A stretch of 64,000 nucleotides of DNA, from positions 248,001 through 312,000 of the forward strand of contig QJNS01000053.1 of NCBI GenBank assembly GCA_004154925.1. Reading direction: 5' to 3'. The position numbers and the translations under genes are program-made. Shown one piece after another: positions 49,802-63,038 of this stretch. Source of the DNA: Monosporascus cannonballus (Eukaryota > Ascomycota > Sordariomycetes > Xylariales). Under the pieces are notes generated by a model. The model was not told the origin of the DNA, searched no databases, and worked only from the letters and a program-made list of their open reading frames with translations. Each line of letters begins with the position of its first letter. The first letter of the stretch is position 1.

Positions 49802-50130
49802 AATAAGGATCTTGGATTAATTACGTTTGGTAATAATAAATATCTAGGGTATTTAGGTAAACCAAATTATATTACAAGCTGATGCTATTTAAATTATTTA
49901 GAAAAATAATAAATATATCTTATATATTATAATGTCCTTTATCTTATTCTGGAATGTATGGTTGGCTTATTAGCTTACTAGTTATAAGTTGGTAATCCGG
50001 CTCACTGGCTCACCAGCTGTAATTTAATAATCCGGCTTACTGGTTCACCAGTTGTGAGTTGGTGATCCATTACGTAACCGGTGGGTCTGACCGTTTCTTG
50101 TGGCCTAGTGCCGGTCGGGACGTAATAACA
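49802..50130 (-). repeat. LTR fragment J (variant of type I U3)
   Basis: On the + strand the R part is recognisable from about 49815 (acaagctgatgctatttaaa), then U3 with repeats ccggctcactggctcacc and ccggcttactggttcacc. It ends gggacgtaataaca. The first 80-120 bases of the LTR are missing. No internal region is attached, so it is a remnant solo or truncated LTR abutting element I. Confidence 0.72.
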
Positions 50131-51399
50131 GACCACTGAATCATTCCTCGTCCTATTGTTACCTGCAAATCAAGACCCCTTTCGGATACTGCTCATACCT
50201 CCAGGTGGATGTATAACAGGTTCGTTACATTATGTCAAAAACACTGGAAAAATGCGATCTGTAAACACCTTCTAAGGAAGCCCTTGCGCGTTGCTTGCGA
50301 ATACGTAAAAAAAGCTATATATTTCGCAGTGGATCAGGATGATTGCAAAATATTTTGCAATAAAGTAAGTGAACTGCTTCTCGGTATACGATCACCTAAT
50401 CGTATATAACCACTTTTACGTTTTGAAGATATATGTTTTCCGTTTTAACTGCTTTTATAAGCTATTAGCCTTATTCTACAAAAGTTACGGTACGAAAAGG
50501 CCCGTACTTATTTCGTTAACAAATTAAATAGGGAATATAAACGCTGGGTAACGTACGTACGCTTTCATATACCACTTTTCCTTCAGGTTTCTACAACTTC
50601 GCCGCTTAAATCTTTTTACGCACAGCCGAAAAGTATGGGCTTCAAAAAGAAGATGAGGTATTTTTCGTTCGCAGAAACTATTAAGCGTACCGTTGAACTA
50701 GGTTTCCGTTATTACGAAAACGCTAATTTACACCGTATTTTAAATCGTTCGAAAAAGCTGCCCGGGTTAAAGATGTACAGCCCTAAGTTCGTACGCCTGC
50801 CTGCCTCTTTTTAGAAGCTTACGATGGCTGAATTCCTAAAGGCAAAGCAGTTATTAGATGATAATATGAAGCTGTGGTATCAGGCTGACCGTAAGCATTT
50901 TCGCTGCTTCTTATTACGGTTGCACCATACCGCAACGCCAGGGGCACAAAAGATTGGCGGAATGATCGCAATTGTGGCAATCATTCTGATGCTTACAGCT
51001 GCATATATACTGGAGCTGTTACGGTAGCCCCGAACCGTAACACTTCTGTAGATTTTGGCGTAAATGGCGTCTGCCTGCAGGTACCTTTAGGTGAAACATC
51101 TCGAAAATGATGAGATAACTGAAACCCAATTTAAAAAGATCGTTAACGCTTTACAGGAAGGTTACAAAAGTTATCAACGCGAATTTGATAATCCTTTTTT
51201 TAATAAAGACCTTATAACGGAAAAACTTGCAAAACGTTTAAAGTAAGTAACCCAGCAATTATAACGTATAATTAAAGTGAAGTTGATTTTTAATACTTTA
51301 AGCGAAGTAACAACCTTCTTTTGATCCCCTTCGATTTTGCTGTTATTAAGGAGGAAATATATGACTTTGCGGAACAACTGCAGCAACGCTTTTACGATG
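50131..51399 (+). pseudogene. Unrecognised protein-coding fragment with RIP-type stops and one membrane segment
   Basis: One + strand frame (codons in phase with ATG 50209) is protein-like for about 1.1 kb. The stops at 50407, 50446, 50458, 50812, 51025, 51049, 51061, 51088, 51244 and 51262 are all TAA or TAG, each of which CAA/CAG would remove. The first exception is TGA at 51322, after which the coding-like sequence shifts frame (KEEIYDFAEQLQQRFYDV). Near 50962-51024 lies a hydrophobic helix, GGMIAIVAIILMLTAAYILE. The rest is basic and helical, e.g. MAEFLKAKQLLDDNMKLWY. The left end is cut by LTR J, the right end by copia F. I do not recognise the family; it could be a host gene or part of another transposon. 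Base composition is far less AT-rich than its surroundings. Confidence 0.6.
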
Positions 51400-51586
51400 T
51401 GTCACAGTTAGGCTGATCGCGAGGAAAGGATGCATAGGGTGGAAAAGCGTATATTGAGATGCATGATCAGGGCTCCAGAGAGCGGTGGCTAGAAAGCTCG
51501 CTATATAGTGTGAGAGCCCCGGAACAAGGTTATTGCGGGGTGTCTATAGCGTAGATGACTAAGCAGTCACCCCTTATTCTGCGACA
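51400..51586 (-). repeat. 3' LTR of copia F
   Basis: 187 bp, tgtcacag...ctgcgaca, with near-perfect short inverted ends. It is followed at 51587-51596 by cacccctcag, the complement of a polypurine tract ctgaggggtg. Short LTRs of this size are usual for copia. Confidence 0.82.
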
Positions 51587-51695
51587 CACCCCTCAGATGA
51601 GAGGGAGATGCTCCCTTGAATCTGCCAATCGCAGCTTATGTGATCTTTAGATGAATATAATTAACAAAAGAAAATGGCGTAGCCAAACTAGATAT

Positions 51696-53057
51696 TTAAG
51701 TGGTCTGTTTGTTTTCACGATCTCCCAATTGCACCTGCTGTGCGTCCTGCAAATTAAGAAGTGACCTAAAGTGCTCGAACTGTTATTTGGGGAGAGCTTT
51801 TGTTAAACCGTTAGCAGGCATTTGCGCTGTAGGCAGGTAAGTTACGTTGAACGATTCCCGGCTTTGCTTCTAACGGAGCCATATGTTCTGTATATCAACA
51901 TGGCGCAGCCGAGTGGTGATTTTTTCGTTCTCCCTAATTACTAATCTGATTGTTTGCTGATTATTGCAGAAAATCTCCTAGGTTGGTCCCAGTTTTAGCT
52001 TTAGATTTCGGAACAAACGTTTGAGAGCTATGGCTTTTTTAGCCGTATGCTTTAACGCGAGCAATTTAGCCTTTGTTATAAAGGTCGTTACCGTTGCCTA
52101 ACGAACCGCTTTCCATACAACCGCTTTTCCGAAAAGAGTTATTATATAGCCTTATAAAGATCGTTGTGTTTTAGGGTTATCAGCAAATAATGCGTTTTTA
52201 GTGATCAGTAAGGCTTGGGTTTCCTTGTTCGCATCCCCGTATACGATCGCGAGAAATCGTATGTGATAAAGGTAGCGGACCACCTTATTAACAGCTTTAA
52301 TGTGCTTAGTTAATGGGTTGGTTAAGAATTTCGATAATAGGGATATAGCAAAAGTTACGTCTAGGCGGATTATTATTGTAATATATAGGATAAAGCTTAT
52401 GCGTTTTTAGTAATTTTTGACGTGCTTTTTAGAGGTTATTTCGTTATTAGAAATAAGTTTTTTAATTCTTAAAGGGGTTGGCGACACATAAGCGTTATTT
52501 GCTAACCCAAAACGAGCAGCGATTTTCTTAATATAGAAGTTATGGATTAGGGCGATTTGTTTTTTTTTTGATTTATCGCGGATTATCTTAATACTAAAAA
52601 ACCAGTTCGCTTCGCCTTAGTTTTTAAGTTCGTATATTCCCTTTAACTTAAGGATTAATTTGTTAATTTCGAATTGGTATTTTCGGTAATAGAAAAGTAA
52701 CAAATTGTTTACGAAAAACATAAAAATAAGCGTACGTTGTTCGTTATAGAACAGGCACGGCTTTTTTGGGGATGGAATAAGCTCTAGTCTTTGTAAAGTG
52801 GAGCAAAATTCCCGATATTACAGCAAAGGCAAATCCCTAAGCCTATATAAGGTTCGCTCGAGCTCTGTATATATCTCATTTTTCTTGAAACCATCCGGAA
52901 AAGCGTATATTACTATAGCCTGTTTCTCGCAGAAAGCGTTTAAGAAAGCTGTTTCTATATTAAATTGACGGATTTTAAGATTACGTTTGGCAGCTATAGC
53001 GATAGCTGTTTTAAAAAAATTAGCTACGAACGTGGCAGCGTATGTGCTGATAAGTTG
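51696..53057 (-). pseudogene. Copia F reverse transcriptase and RNase H
   Basis: Starts within RT at QLISTYAATFVANFF, then KRNLKIRQFNIETAFLNAF, then ERTLYRLRDLP. The active site at 52704-52715 reads F-V-N-N (YVDD in the family, both Asp now Asn). It continues with FILYITIIIRLDVTFAISLL. RNase H has TTFITKAKLLALKHTAKKAI at about 52040-52098 (family: TTSSTEAELLALS), RLRHVDIQNIWLR, and the C-terminus TAQMPANGLTKALP, with the stop at 51696-51698. A few stops (TAA/TAG) break a frame that otherwise reads well. The ATG at 53063 is not a real start. Confidence 0.87.
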
Positions 53058-53124
53058 CCTCATCGTAATCAGAACCCCATTTTGGAGGTTGTGGCTGCGC
53101 CTGCGGTGCAGCAGTCGTAGCCAT
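53048..53124 (-). pseudogene. ORF start at the inner end of arm 2, truncated
   Basis: From ATG at 53122-53124 the - strand reads MATTAAPQAQPQPPKWGSDY, then DEATYQ, then runs into copia F in a different frame. The same codons, with ATA for ATG, are at 29102 in arm 1. Pro/Gln/Ala-rich N-terminus, GC-rich, unmutated. Whether this was a gene of the element cannot be decided. Confidence 0.45.
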
Positions 53125-56100
53125 AGCTATAGCTTTTAATTAAGAAATATCTGTCAGGGGTCCAATATATCAGCTAAACTCTTTTAAGAATAATACCTAC
53201 AAAAATAATAAAATCTCCAAAATAAGGCCTAATAACAAATTATAATTTTTTCGTTCCGTTTGGTACGTTTTTATATAAATTTGTAAAAATCATTATTATT
53301 AATTTTAATAATATATATTAATTAAAAAACTTTAAGCATTTTAACTTATATAATTTAATATAAAACTAAAATTTTTATTTTTTAATATAATAATAATTTT
53401 AATTAATACGAAATAAAAATTATTATAATAAAAAAATAACTTAATATTTTAATTAGTATATATTATAACTTTTTACCCCTTTTAGGTTAATACGATAACA
53501 ATATAACCTTATAAGCCAAAATAATAATATATAAAACTTAAAATCGGCCGTAATAAACCCCGAAACATATTTTGTTCTTAATTAGCCAAATATAAATAAT
53601 ATATTTAAAAATATAAAATAAATATTTTAAACTTTTAAGCCTTTAATTTTTTAAAACGAAAAGTTTATTTTTATCCGATATTTTTACCGGTTTCTTACCG
53701 ATATAAACGTAATTAATCTATATATTAACGTTATATATACGGCTGATAACTTTAGAGAAACTTTACGTTATCGTTTTGTGCGCCTTATATTAAGCGTTAT
53801 ATTTAGCAGGTAAAGCCGTATTTTATGGGGAAAATAAATTAATATAATATATAATTTGGTTTTCGAAACATTTAATATTTTTTTCGTTATTAAAATAAAT
53901 TTCGAAAAACTTTTAATTATTTAAATTATTAATTAAGCTGGCGGAAAAATAACGAAGTTTTATATTAATAATTTTATATTTTACTTTTATTTTAATAATC
54001 GCAAATACGAAAGAAGTTAACTTAAAAATATTCGATTCCATAATTGCCGGACGGCATAACCATATTATTTTTAATTTTAAACAAATATCGAACGATTAAT
54101 TCCAAATTATTATATTAAATTTTGATTTCGAATAAGGATAAAATTTAATTATTATCGACAAAATATATTTATTATCGGAATAAAAAAGTTTCCGGCCTAA
54201 ATATATTAATATCCGTAACTTATATTTTATTTTTCTTATTTATATATATTAATTTACGTATATAATAATTATTAATAATATTATAAAAAATAAATTACGA
54301 AATATAACGGTTTTCGTTAAATCGGGAGCTTAATTAAATATAATTATAAAACGGAAATCCGGCATTTTAATATTAATTGTCCCGAAATTAATATAATTAT
54401 TTTTCGTAAATTAAAAAATTAAGGTTTAAATTTAAAATATTTAAATTTATTAATAATTAATATATGTAGATTATGAAATAATATTTCCTTAATTTAATTT
54501 AATAATTTACGTTTTATTATTAAAATTATTATTTATATTAATAATAAGGCAAAAATTAAAAATATCCGTAATTACTTAATTAAGGTTATAATAAACCGAA
54601 AATATTTATCGAAAATTATAAAAAAAGTTATTAAGTTTTATAATTCCGAAATACCTTAAGAAAACCAAATTTATATATATATTAATTTAAAATAATTAAA
54701 TAATTTTATCCGTATCGTTATATTTATTATTAGCTTTAAATTATACATAAATATTCCGGATATTAATTAAATAAAATAATAAAATATATTACAAAGTTTT
54801 TCGATTAAAAATATATGCTAATAATTTAATCGAATACTTTATAATTATAAGCGATTAAATATAATTAGTTATAAATAAGTTATATTATTTATATTTTATT
54901 AAATATTTGATAAATATAAAAGCAAACTGTTTATTTTTAAAAAAACAAAAAATAACGAAAAAGATTTAGGCCCGGTAAATTAAAAATTATATTATTATTA
55001 AAAATATAAAACTTATAACAAAAAATAATATAACAAATTCGGATAATAAAAAAGATAATACAAAATTTATTAAAAATAATCTTAATTAAAACGAAATAAT
55101 TATCGAATTTTAATCTTAATTTTCGGCCAGTTAAAATATTATTTTTAAATTTTCAAAATAAAATAATTTTAAGTTGCAGTACCGGATAAAAATAAGGCCT
55201 TAATAATACGTATTATTTAACGGCAAATATATACGTAAAACGATTTTAATATATTTAAAAAAACGAAATTATTATGCTAAAAAAGCTGTAATAACTTAAT
55301 TCCAGCTAAATTTTATAATAATATATATACGTTTAATTTTTTTTATATACTCAAGTTTTTAAATTCGAAAATATTTGCGTAAAAATAATTAAAAGCCGGT
55401 TCGATAAAAGCGGTTTTTAAAAAAATAATAAAGTTCTGATATAAACGACGGGCGAACGAATTACTTTTTGCATAATTGTTTTTGTTTAACGGTAAAAAGG
55501 CAAAATAAATATTTATTTTTATTAAATTTAAACGATTTTTATTTAATAAAATTTTAAATAAATTAAACGAAATTAAAAATTTATATTTAATTCAAAATAT
55601 AATCGAATTAATTAAGGCGGTTTCCGGTTTCGATAAATAATAATATTAGGATATTTTAAAACCCGTTTATTTTTTACGCTATATATAATATATTAAAATT
55701 TTATATTTTTAATTTTATAAAAAATATAGGTAATTTTCTGTAAACGACAAAATTCGCTTAATTAGAAATAACGGCGTTATATCCTTCTACTATAAATTAA
55801 TTTATATAAATTACGGATTATTATTACGTTATAAATTTAATTAATATCGGAAAGAATTATAAGGCCGTTTTAAATCGCGTTTTATCCTAATTAAAATATA
55901 CCGTATACGATTATTTGATTTAAATTAATACTTAACGGTTTAACGATAATTCCAGCAACTTAAATATTAAACCGGCATATAATTTATATATTTTTTCAAT
56001 TTAAAATCGTAATTTCGGTTGTAATAATATTTATATTTATACGCGTAATTCATAATATATTAAGTAATTTTAAATAAAAATTTACTTTATTTCTCTTATT

Positions 56101-59100
56101 TATAACGTTAATGCAAAACTTATTATTCTTAAATATTTTTAATTTTTTAGCACCGTTTTCGTTATTATACCCATATTTATTTCACTCGTTTACTTTTATA
56201 TCATTACCGGAATTGCTAACGTTATTAAAATGTAATAATTTGCAGCCCGATATTATAAACAATATATCGGAAAAAAAATCAAAATAATAATATTTATCGA
56301 AATTAAGGAATTACGCGTTAAAAATAAACGGTATTTATCGGATAATAATATTAATAACAAATTAAAAAATAATTGTAATATTAAATTAAAAAACAAAAAA
56401 CGAAATTTTGTTAATTTTAATTAAGATTGATAATAAAAAATGCGTTTAGTTTTGGTACGGCGTTACGGTCGTAAAATACGATAATTATAAATATTTACAT
56501 AATATTAATGAAAATTATTAATATATTATTTATTTATTAAATTTATTATTTTATTAATTTTTAATTCGTTAAATTTTATACGGAATATTAATTCGTTTTA
56601 ATTCGGATTAATTATATACCGTAATAAATATATAATAAATTTTTTTAAATTTAAAAAATTAACGGAATTTTATATTACGTAATTCGAATTATAATTTATT
56701 ACGGTTATTAGCAAATTATCCTTTTAATTTATAATCTTTAATCTATAACGCCGAATTAAAATTTTTTAAATTTTATTTTCCGGTTTTTTTCCTTAAATTT
56801 ATTATATTAATTTCTAAAATAGTTTTATTTTTTAACCCTTAAGGTACCTTAATTCGAATCCAATAATTAAGGTAAAAAATTAATTATGTAAATAAATAAA
56901 TAATATGAATAACTTTTTCGTCAATATTAAAAAGGTTATTTTTTGATTATTAATATAGTTATTTTAATGTCTGTTTCTTTTTAAATACTAATTCGAAATA
57001 TTTAAAATCCCGGATTGATAATAAAGTTTTATTAATTACGTTTTATAATTTTATTTTCTTTATAATTAAAACTAATATCTGTCGGCGTATAATCCTAATT
57101 AATATTTTTAAAATCGCCTATATATTTTATCGTTATTTTATTAAAGATTTTAATAATTATTTTTTTTCGAATTAAGGTTTTTTAATTCCCTTAATAAAGG
57201 TCGACGGCCGGATTTAATTTTTTTTCCTTTCGTTATATTTTCTCTTTGTTAACGTAATTAAATTCCTTATTAATCTTAATAATCGCTTTATTTTTTTCTC
57301 GGCTAATTTTAAAAATTTCTTTATATTAAAATTTTATATATATATAATAATAATTAGATATTTTAAATAACCGCCGAAATCCTTAATATTAATACCGAAT
57401 ATACCGCAATATTTAAAAATTTAATTTTTAAATAAAATTATTTATTCGATAACCAATTACCTATAATTACAGATTTTCTTTTTGCTTAATATTATAAAAA
57501 TAACTTTTATATAATATATATTATAATATATATTGCGATTTTGTATTTCTCTTAATTAAAATCATAAAATTACCATATTCCTAATATTATTCATATTATG
57601 CAAATCGTTATAGATTATAAATTTCCGAAAATAACTATTGGCTCGAATTATACGATTTTTTAAAAAATATATATCGGTTAAATTTATAATATGGAAAACG
57701 TTTATTTCGCGATTTTAAAAACTTATTTTTTAATAATCCGTATTATCCGTATCGATAATTTTATTATTACATTTTAATATACGAAAAAGAATGAATAATA
57801 TTATATAATATTTAATGATTTTTTAGAAATTTAATAAAAACAAAATTTGAAAATCGTTAAAATATATAAATATATTTTTTATTAATTTTCTATTAGTTAT
57901 ATATATATAATCAAAATCTCGGAATATTTATTTAAATATTATTCCGAAATTATAGTAAATAAAATATACGTTAATATATATATAATAATAAATAATTTAC
58001 GTTTTTTAGCATATAATAATAAATTTTACCTTATAAAAACTTTATAATATTAAAATTTTAGTAAATAATCGTTGAATTTAAGGAAAATTTATTTTATAAA
58101 TTAAGATAAAATTTAAAAAAATAGTATATATAATAAGAAATAAGGTATGGAAAATAACGTCGTAATTAATATAATTCGTATCGAAAATTAATTTAATATT
58201 ATTATAATTTTTATATATGTTTTAATTTTTTGTTAAATTATTATATATTTTCCGAATATTATTACCGTATTTTATTTTATTAAACGGCGGTAATATTATT
58301 ATAATAATTATATAATATTAAGCATATATAAATAAGTAATTATAATTAAAATATTTAACAATATTATAAATATATCGATATAAATTTGGTTTAATTAAAA
58401 ATAAAAATATAAATAAAAAATATAAAATATAATAAATGAAATAAAATTTATATATTAAATAATTATCGAATATTTTATTAATATTAACAAGGATTATAAA
58501 AAGATTTATAATATACGAATAAAGTTTACAAATAATTAATAAGTTATAAAAATATTTTAAAATTATATAATTATAAATATATAAATTATTAAATTTGTAT
58601 AAATTATTAAATATAAATTAAAAATTAACGTTATTTTTTATAATAAAGTAATAATATATAAAAAAACCTAATAATTATGTGCAAATTATACGAAATTTAT
58701 ATTTTATTATAAATCTTTTAATATAATTTATAAATTTATTTTAATTAAATATATGTTAAATATAATTATTATAATTATTTAATACATAATTAATATTATT
58801 TATTTAATTAAAATTTTTTATAATTTCAAATATTTATTATATTTTAATATATAGAATTATAATATTTACGACATGATAATTATTAATTAATTTTCTTTTT
58901 ATTTAATATTCAAAATCTATATTATGATATATATCTTTATATATTTTACGATATTATAAAAGGTAAATAAATTCCTTGCCGATATAATAAAAGTAATTTG
59001 CGTTATAACTCCTAATAATATTTTCCGAATAAACCCAAAAAACTCTATTCGTTCGGTTAAAGAAATTAAATTCGGTAATAATACCCTCGAAAAATAATCT

Positions 59101-59122
59101 ATTTCCAAAAAATAATCTGCTC

Positions 59123-59285
59123 CCAAAAAATAACCTTAAAAACGGATAATAAAATCTCGGATTAAACAATAACCAAAATAAATACCAAAATAAAAATAAT
59201 TTGCCCTTAAGAAATAACTTTAAAAACGGATAATAAAATTCTTAACCAAAAAATAACCAAAACCGGTACCAAAATAATCTGTAAT
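59123..59285. repeat. Two tandem copies of a unit of about 83 bp in arm 2 (one copy in arm 1)
   Basis: Both copies contain taaaaacggataataaaat and end with accaaaataa-type sequence. Arm 1 has a single copy near 23060-23150. Confidence 0.62.
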
Positions 59286-62200
59286 AAGGCGAAACCGTTA
59301 ACGTAATCCCGATTAAAGTATTTTCGTATTAATTAAATAATATTCGATTATCCCAAAATATAGGATATTTCTTACGGAAAATATATATTATACGTAATTA
59401 ATTGTAAATATTAAATATATATTATAAAGTTATATTAATATGGCGGAAAAATAAAAAGAAATAAACATTTTACGTTTTAATATTAATACGAATATATATT
59501 AATTAAGAAAGTTTATAATTATTAAAAATTTATAAATTCGATAATATTACAAAAAATTTATATTACGAATAAAACTTTTAATTACGGAAAACTATAATAT
59601 TTATATAAATATTAAATATTAATAATATAATAAGGAATATTTTTTAAAATAATAATGAACAAAATAAAATTTATATTATAGCGGATTATATTAAATTTAT
59701 AAATTATTAAATTATTAAATTATTTACAGACTTTTAATTAATTATAGTTTTCGTAATTTAATAAGAAAATTATATAAATCGGGTATTATATAAATAATAT
59801 AAAAAAGATTTATAATTTTATAAATCATATTATTTAATTAAAATATATATATTATATAATTATTTTAAGAATATTATAATTTATGGAATTATATAAGTAA
59901 TAAATATATAAATTATATATAAAAACGTAATAAAAAATATTTATACGTAATCTCCAAATATTCGGCATTATTATATAATTCAAATAAGAATTTTTAAAAA
60001 ATTTAAATATAAATATTACACTTAAAATAAATAAGATTTTAAAATTCGAAAACATAATAAAAAATTATTAATATATAAGTTATAATAACGCATAAAAAAT
60101 AAAATAAAACGAAAAAATATTAAAAAATATTTAAAAATATTAATTAATGAATTAATTATAAATAAAATGTATAAATTAATTTAAAATTATACGTTATATT
60201 TAATTATAAATAATGCGATATTTTTATATAATTTTAGGAAAATTAAAACGTTTGACCAAAATATAATTAATTAATATTATATAAATTATAATCTTAATTA
60301 TTTATATTAATTTCCTTAATAATTATATTATATATTATATCGTAAAATATTTTTTTTTACTTACGATTCTATTATCGGAAATAAATAAATTATATTAATA
60401 TAATAAGTAAATAATTATAATAATATATAAAATAATTCCGAAATTAATTAATTTAAATTATATAAGTAATAAAATTATATTAATATTAAAATTATAATAT
60501 AAATATTATATTATTTATATAAAAATATATTATAAAATAATAAAAAAATAAAAATTATATTAACGGTTTATTTTCGTTCGATAAATTTTTATTTTATTTA
60601 TTTAACGATAATAATAATAATAACGGACCGTTTTAATTAAAATTATTAATTAAATTATCGATAATTTATATTATAGGATTATAATTTTTTCCGTATATAA
60701 AATATTACGATTATTTTAAATTAAATTATTTTTAATAAATTTAATATTAAAACTTTTTCGAATAATTACGTTAAAATAATTTACAAATTAATTTTAGTTT
60801 TTTACCGTATTTAATAAATTAAGTTTATTTATATTATTAATAATAAATACGGTATTATTAAAATTGATAAATTTAATTTCTATAATTTTACGGCCCGTAA
60901 TTAAATTATTTTCGGATTTTAAATTATTTTTTAATCCAAAATAAATATCTTTTAATAAGCTAAAAATTCCAAAATAAAAATATAAATACGTTCGAAAATT
61001 CTATTACGAAAATCTCAAATAATATAATGCTTATTTCGTAAAAAAATATAACGGATATAAAATTCGCATTATAGAGATATATAATACTTAATTAAAAATA
61101 AATTTCGAAAAAAAATATTAATATTATATATATTATTTTTCGATTAACGGAATTCGCTAATAAATTATTAATTATAATATTTGCCTTTTTAACTAAATAT
61201 TATTTATATTCTTTTTAAATTTTATCGGAATTAAATTTAAGATTAAAATTAAATTAATAAAATTTTAATTTAATATTACAAAACACAATATTTAATCGAA
61301 ATAAACTATTTTTATTATAATTAAATTAACCGGCCTTATAGTAAAAATAATAATATCGATATTAACCGTTTAATATATTTAATATCAGTATATTATATAA
61401 TATATAAAAAATACAAATATATTTAAAAGATTTTTAAAAAAAAATAATAATAATAATTTTGTAAATTCTTATTAATCAAAATAATATCGATTAATAATTA
61501 ATTATTATTTTTAATAAAATTAAAAAGAATTTCGCTTTATAAAATATCGGCGGTATTAAAAATATTTCTGGTTTTATAATTATTTAATAATAAAAGTATT
61601 ATTTAATATGTTTTAATTAAAATTATATTATTTAATAAATAATATAAATAAATTATATTTTCGAATTAAAAAATAAAATATTTATAAATTTTCTATTTAT
61701 TAATAGGTTTTAAATAAAATTTTATAATATTTTCTTTATTTATTTAATATAACCAAAATATTTAAAATTTATATTATACGCAATAAATTTAAATTTGGCG
61801 ACGATTAACTGGAAATATATATATTTTATAAATTTAATAAATTCGGTTTTCGAAAAGAAATTTCGATTAAAATATTTTAAAAAAAATTTATATATATTAA
61901 ATATTTTTATTATAAATAATTTATATCGAATACGTAATTTTTATAAAAATAACGTAAATATATAAATATTGTACATATAAAAAATAAAAAATTCGAAAAA
62001 CGAAAATTTCGGAAATAATTAATATAATTACGTTTTTTTATTTAAAAATTAACGATTTATTTTTAAAGTTATTTATATTTAATATATTTCGGTTATATTA
62101 TTAAGTTAATAAATATGTATAATTATAAATAAAAAATTGATTTGTATATAAAATAAAGTAAAAATAAAAAATGCTATTTTTTATGATATGAATTAATTGT

Positions 62201-63012
62201 TTTAATTTAATTAATTTATATTTTCGAAACATAATTAATTATTTTCTAATTTTTATAAATAACATAAAAATATTCCGAAAACGGATAAAATTATTTTTTT
62301 TAAATTTATATATTTTTTTCCAAAAAATTAATAAATATTATAAAAATTGTTAATAATGCTTTTATTTTTATTAATTATATTTAACGAAATTCAATAATAT
62401 TTATTATACGATATATATTTTAATTTAAAAAAACCGTAAAATTTTTATTTATTATATATATAAAATATATTAATAAAAGCCGGTAATAAAATCCAGATAA
62501 TATTAATTGTAAATTAATAAAACATATTAAATATTATTAAATATTATTATAATAGTTTATAATATTATTTTATTTTATAATATTAATTAAATTAAAATAT
62601 AAATTTTTTAAATTTTTTAAAAAAATAATTATAATAATAAATAATAATAATAATAATATTTTCTATAATAATATTATATAAAAAAGTTATATTACGAATA
62701 TAATTTTAAATATTAAAATTATAGTATTCAAATATAATAATATTTATTATATTTAATTATAAAAAATAATTTATTTTAATTAAAATTATATTATTATAAA
62801 AAACGTAATATAATTATTTTAATTTTTTTTATTAACCAAATTATATATTAATTTAAAATATAATAATTTTCGTAAATATTTAACCTTTTTAATATATTAA
62901 TATTATTCCGTAATAAATCCGAAAATCATAAAAATTTATTTAATAAATAAGGTAAATAATTTTTATTACTTTTAAAAATTATTTTAATTATAATAATTAA
63001 AATTATAAAACA

Positions 63013-63038
63013 ATATATATATATATATATATATATAT
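63013..63038. repeat. (AT)n microsatellite, 13 units
   Basis: Pure AT dinucleotide run in arm 2. Arm 1 has an unrelated shorter (AT)n at about 18755-18771. Confidence 0.9.

Larger units (their letters stand above)
51400..53057 (-). mobile_element. Element F: 3' part of a second Ty1/copia family
   Basis: LTR, polypurine tract, RNase H and RT read on the - strand. The upstream part (gag, protease, integrase, 5' LTR) is absent because arm 2 begins at 53058. F differs in sequence and LTR from copia E. The 5 bases left of its LTR are cgatg (51395-51399); the mate is out of the window. Mutation is light. Confidence 0.85.

Noticed and set aside
51174..51386. 70-codon - strand ORF
   Set aside because: It lies opposite the better-supported + strand frame of the 50131-51399 fragment and shows no domain.
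3843..53057. Copia E and copia F as parts of one element
   Set aside because: Both contain their own RT and RNase H with different sequences and different LTRs, so they are two families.
58917..59169. Two overlapping open stretches in arm 2 (- strand)
   Set aside because: They run through the 83-bp tandem repeat, giving repeated LFFG-like residues, and show no domain. The arm 1 counterpart is broken.
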